NCBI GenBank assembly: GCA_031277355.1
Contig: JAITMN010000008.1
Span: 1-17,405 of the forward strand
From: Nevskiaceae bacterium
Lineage (GTDB): Bacteria; Pseudomonadota; Gammaproteobacteria; Steroidobacterales; Steroidobacteraceae
Length of the DNA stretch: 17,405 bases
Direction: 5' to 3'
The notes below the pieces were generated by a model that did no database searches, was not told the DNA's origin, and worked only from the letters and a program-made list of their open reading frames with translations. The position numbers were made by a program, and so were the translations under genes. Shown here piece after piece: positions 15,204-17,405 of the stretch; positions within the stretch are counted from its first letter, which is position 1; every line of letters begins with the position of its first letter.

Positions 15204-15226
15204 ACCGGCGCGCGGCGGGCGCCGGT
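15204..15226. terminator. Hairpin between convergent pilT and glcB
   Basis: A perfect eight-base-pair stem (ACCGGCGC at 15204-15211, GCGCCGGT at 15219-15226) with a seven-base loop fills almost the whole 24-base gap between the two stop codons. It has no T-run, so it could work in both directions only as a weak or factor-assisted terminator. Confidence 0.5.
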
Positions 15227-15227
15227 C

Positions 15228-17405
15228 TCAGCCGGCGGCCTTCACCTTCAACCGCCACGCATGGAGCAGCGGCTCGGTGTAGCCGCTGGGCTGCTCGATG
15301 CCCTTGAACACCAGGTCCCGAGCCGCCTTGTAGGCAAACGAAGTGTCGAAGTTCCCGGCCATGTTCTTGTACAGCGGATCGCCCGCGTTCTGCCGGTCGA
15401 CCACCGCCGCCATGCGACGGAAAGTCTCATCGACCTGCGCCTTGGTCACCACACCGTGCAGCAGCCAGTTGGCGATGTGCTGGCTGCTGATGCGCAGCGT
15501 CGCGCGGTCTTCCATCAGGCCGACGTTGTGGATGTCGGGCACCTTCGAGCAGCCCACGCCCTGGTCGATCCAGCGCACCACGTAGCCGAGGATGCCCTGC
15601 ACGTTGTTGTCGAGCTCCTGCTGGCGCTCGGCCGCGCTCCAGTTCGCCGACGGCGCGACCGGCACTTTCAGCAGGTCGTTCAGGATGGCGTCGCGCTCGG
15701 CGTCGGCGTCGATTTTTTCGAGCTGCTGCTGCACCTGCGCCACGCTGACCTGGTGGTAGTGCAGCGCGTGCAGCGTCGCAGCGGTCGGCGACGGCACCCA
15801 GGCTGTGTTGGCGCCGGCCTTCGGGTGGCCGATCTTCTGCTCCAGCATCGCGGCCATCAGGTCGGGCATGGCCCACATGCCCTTGCCGATCTGCGCCTTG
15901 CCGCGCAGGCCGCACGAGAGGCCGACCAGCACGTTGTTCTTCTCGTAAGCTTGGATCCAAGGCGTGGTCTTCATGTCGCCCTTGCGCAGCATCGGCCCGG
16001 CGCGCATCGCGGTGTGCATCTCGTCGCCGGTGCGGTCGAGGAAGCCGGTGTTGATGAAGGCCACGCGCGCGGCAGCCTCGGCGATGCAGGCTTTGAGGTT
16101 CACGCTGGTGCGGCGCTCCTCGTCCATGATGCCGAGCTTGACGGTGTTCGCGCTCAGGCCGAGCATTTTTTCGACCGCGCCGAACAGCGCGCTCGCGAAC
16201 GCCACTTCGGCCGGGCCGTGCATCTTGGGCTTGACGATGTAGATGCTGCCGGCGCGCGAGTTGCCCTTGCGCTTCAAGTCGACGGTGGCGATGGTCGTGG
16301 TGATGACCGCGTCGAGGATGCCTTCGGGAATCTCCCTGCCGTTGCCGTAGAGGATCGCCGGATTCGTCATCAGGTGGCCGACGTTGCGCACGAACATCAG
16401 CGAGCGGCCATGCAGCTTGACCGGCTTGCCGTCGGCGCCGGTGTATTCGCGGTCGGGATTGAGGCCGCGCGTGAAGGTCTTGCCGCCCTTGGCGACTTCC
16501 TCGGTCAGCGTGCCTTGCAGGATGCCGAGCCAGTTCGCGTAGGCGAGCACCTTGTCCTGCGCATCGACCACCGCGACCGAGTCCTCGAGGTCGAGGATGG
16601 TCGACAGCGCCGCTTCGAGCACCACGTCGCTGACGCCGGCGGCGTCGCTTTTGCCGATCGGCGTCGCGCGGTCGATTCGGATGTCGATGTGGATGCCGTT
16701 GTGCTTGAGCAGCACCGAGGACGGCGCCTTGGCCTCGCCCTGGTAGCCGATGAATTGCGCCGGGTCTTGCAAAGCGGTGGTCTTGCCGCCCTTGAGCGTG
16801 ACGGCCAGCGCGCCGTTCTTGACCGCGTAGCCGGTCGAATCGACGTGCGAGCCTTTTTTCAGCGGCGCCGTGCGGTCGAGCACGTAACGCGCCCATTCGA
16901 TGACCTTGGCGCCGCGCCGGGGGTTGTAACCGGTGCCTTTTTCGAGCCCTGGGGTTTCGGCGATCACGTCGGTGCCGTAGAGCGCGTCATAGAGCGAGCC
17001 CCAGCGCGCGTTCGCGGCGTTGAGCGCGTAGCGGGCGTTGAGGATCGGCACCACGAGCTGCGGGCCGGCTTGCAGCGCGAGCTCGGCATCGACGTTGGCG
17101 GTGGTCGCGCGTACGCCCTTGGGCTGCGGCAGCAGGTAGCCGATTTTTTCGAGGAAGGCGCGGTAAGCCGGCATGTCGGCGATCGGGCCGGGGTGCGCTT
17201 CGTGCCACTGGTCCATCTCGGCCTGGAGGCGGTCGCGCTCGGCCAGCAGCGCGATGTTCTTGGGCGCGAATTCGCTGACGATGGCGTCGAAGCCGCGCCA
17301 GAAATCGGCGCTCGCGACGCCGGTGGCGGGCAGCATCGTGTCTTCGATGAAGCGGTAAAGCTCGGTGGCGACCTGAAGGCCGTGGACTTGGGTGCGGGCG
17401 GTCAT
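15228..17405 (-). CDS. glcB: Malate synthase G
   Basis: GlcB condenses acetyl-CoA with glyoxylate to malate in the cytoplasm, serving the glyoxylate shunt and glycolate use. The 725 residues match the long monomeric G isoform (723 in E. coli) and not the ~530-residue A form. Catalytic residues fit the E. coli numbers with an offset of two: Arg340 in FVRNVGH, Glu429 in MDEERRTS and Asp457 in GFLDRTGD as magnesium ligands, and Asp633 in MEDRATLRISSQ as the base. Cys619 is in GVGCSKVPD. The ATG occupies the last three bases of the window, so its ribosome-binding site and promoter are not visible. It is convergent with pilT and not in an operon with any gene seen here. Confidence 0.95.
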   Translation of the reverse strand: MTARTQVHGLQVATELYRFIEDTMLPATGVASADFWRGFDAIVSEFAPKNIALLAERDRLQAEMDQWHEAHPGPIADMPAYRAFLEKIGYLLPQPKGVRATTANVDAELALQAGPQLVVPILNARYALNAANARWGSLYDALYGTDVIAETPGLEKGTGYNPRRGAKVIEWARYVLDRTAPLKKGSHVDSTGYAVKNGALAVTLKGGKTTALQDPAQFIGYQGEAKAPSSVLLKHNGIHIDIRIDRATPIGKSDAAGVSDVVLEAALSTILDLEDSVAVVDAQDKVLAYANWLGILQGTLTEEVAKGGKTFTRGLNPDREYTGADGKPVKLHGRSLMFVRNVGHLMTNPAILYGNGREIPEGILDAVITTTIATVDLKRKGNSRAGSIYIVKPKMHGPAEVAFASALFGAVEKMLGLSANTVKLGIMDEERRTSVNLKACIAEAAARVAFINTGFLDRTGDEMHTAMRAGPMLRKGDMKTTPWIQAYEKNNVLVGLSCGLRGKAQIGKGMWAMPDLMAAMLEQKIGHPKAGANTAWVPSPTAATLHALHYHQVSVAQVQQQLEKIDADAERDAILNDLLKVPVAPSANWSAAERQQELDNNVQGILGYVVRWIDQGVGCSKVPDIHNVGLMEDRATLRISSQHIANWLLHGVVTKAQVDETFRRMAAVVDRQNAGDPLYKNMAGNFDTSFAYKAARDLVFKGIEQPSGYTEPLLHAWRLKVKAAG

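Noticed and set aside
14950..17405. Apparent shift in base and codon style near the end of pilT and in glcB
   Set aside because: Leu CTC and Glu GAG look commoner there, but Gln codons in pilT show no shift and CAA still occurs in glcB; without a computed codon table the change is too small to claim a recombination or assembly joint.
1..17405. CRISPR array, tRNA or rRNA genes, insertion sequences
   Set aside because: No spaced direct repeats, cloverleaf-like sequence, transposase frame or terminal inverted repeats were found on reading through.

Overview
The window is a GC-rich stretch of bacterial chromosome, tightly packed, with most genes in short operons whose start and stop codons overlap (ATGA). 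The gene set (purM-purN, an Hda-type DnaA regulator, Mrp/ApbC next to dCTP deaminase, a PilT ATPase, malate synthase G) and the style of the Dcd and ApbC proteins suggest a proteobacterium, most likely a betaproteobacterium or a deep gammaproteobacterium. That placement rests on gene content and protein resemblance from memory, not on a search.

Layout. 1-1035 (+): 3' part of an MFS transporter gene. 1063-1998 (-): exported alpha/beta hydrolase. 2149-2878 (-): a two-gene cassette, nucleotidyltransferase plus a 75-aa helical protein, visibly poorer in GC than its surroundings. 2917-6001 (-): an operon with a CDP-alcohol phosphatidyltransferase, Hda and a fused ABC exporter. 6055-8443 (+): purM, purN and a DUF3108-like exported protein, each overlapping the next by four bases. 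8509-9849 (+): an MFS transporter of the aromatic-acid symporter type, ending in a strong hairpin shared with the convergent next operon. 9910-11585 (-): apbC then dcd, behind a good sigma70-type promoter. 11703-15203 (+): an 811-aa HEAT-repeat/serine-threonine kinase followed by a PilT-family ATPase. 15228-17405 (-): malate synthase G, its start codon on the last bases of the window.

How the genes work together. PurM and PurN are steps of IMP synthesis; Dcd feeds thymidylate synthesis; Hda limits replication initiation; ApbC carries Fe-S clusters; GlcB is the glyoxylate-consuming enzyme of the glyoxylate shunt/glycolate pathway. Most of the window is therefore housekeeping. The two places that stand out are the HEAT-kinase/PilT pair, which looks like a eukaryotic-type kinase module tied to twitching motility, and the nucleotidyltransferase/small-protein cassette, which has the build of a toxin-antitoxin-like or defence unit. 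No rRNA, tRNA, CRISPR array, insertion sequence or integrase was seen. No gene-free stretch exceeds about 150 bases.
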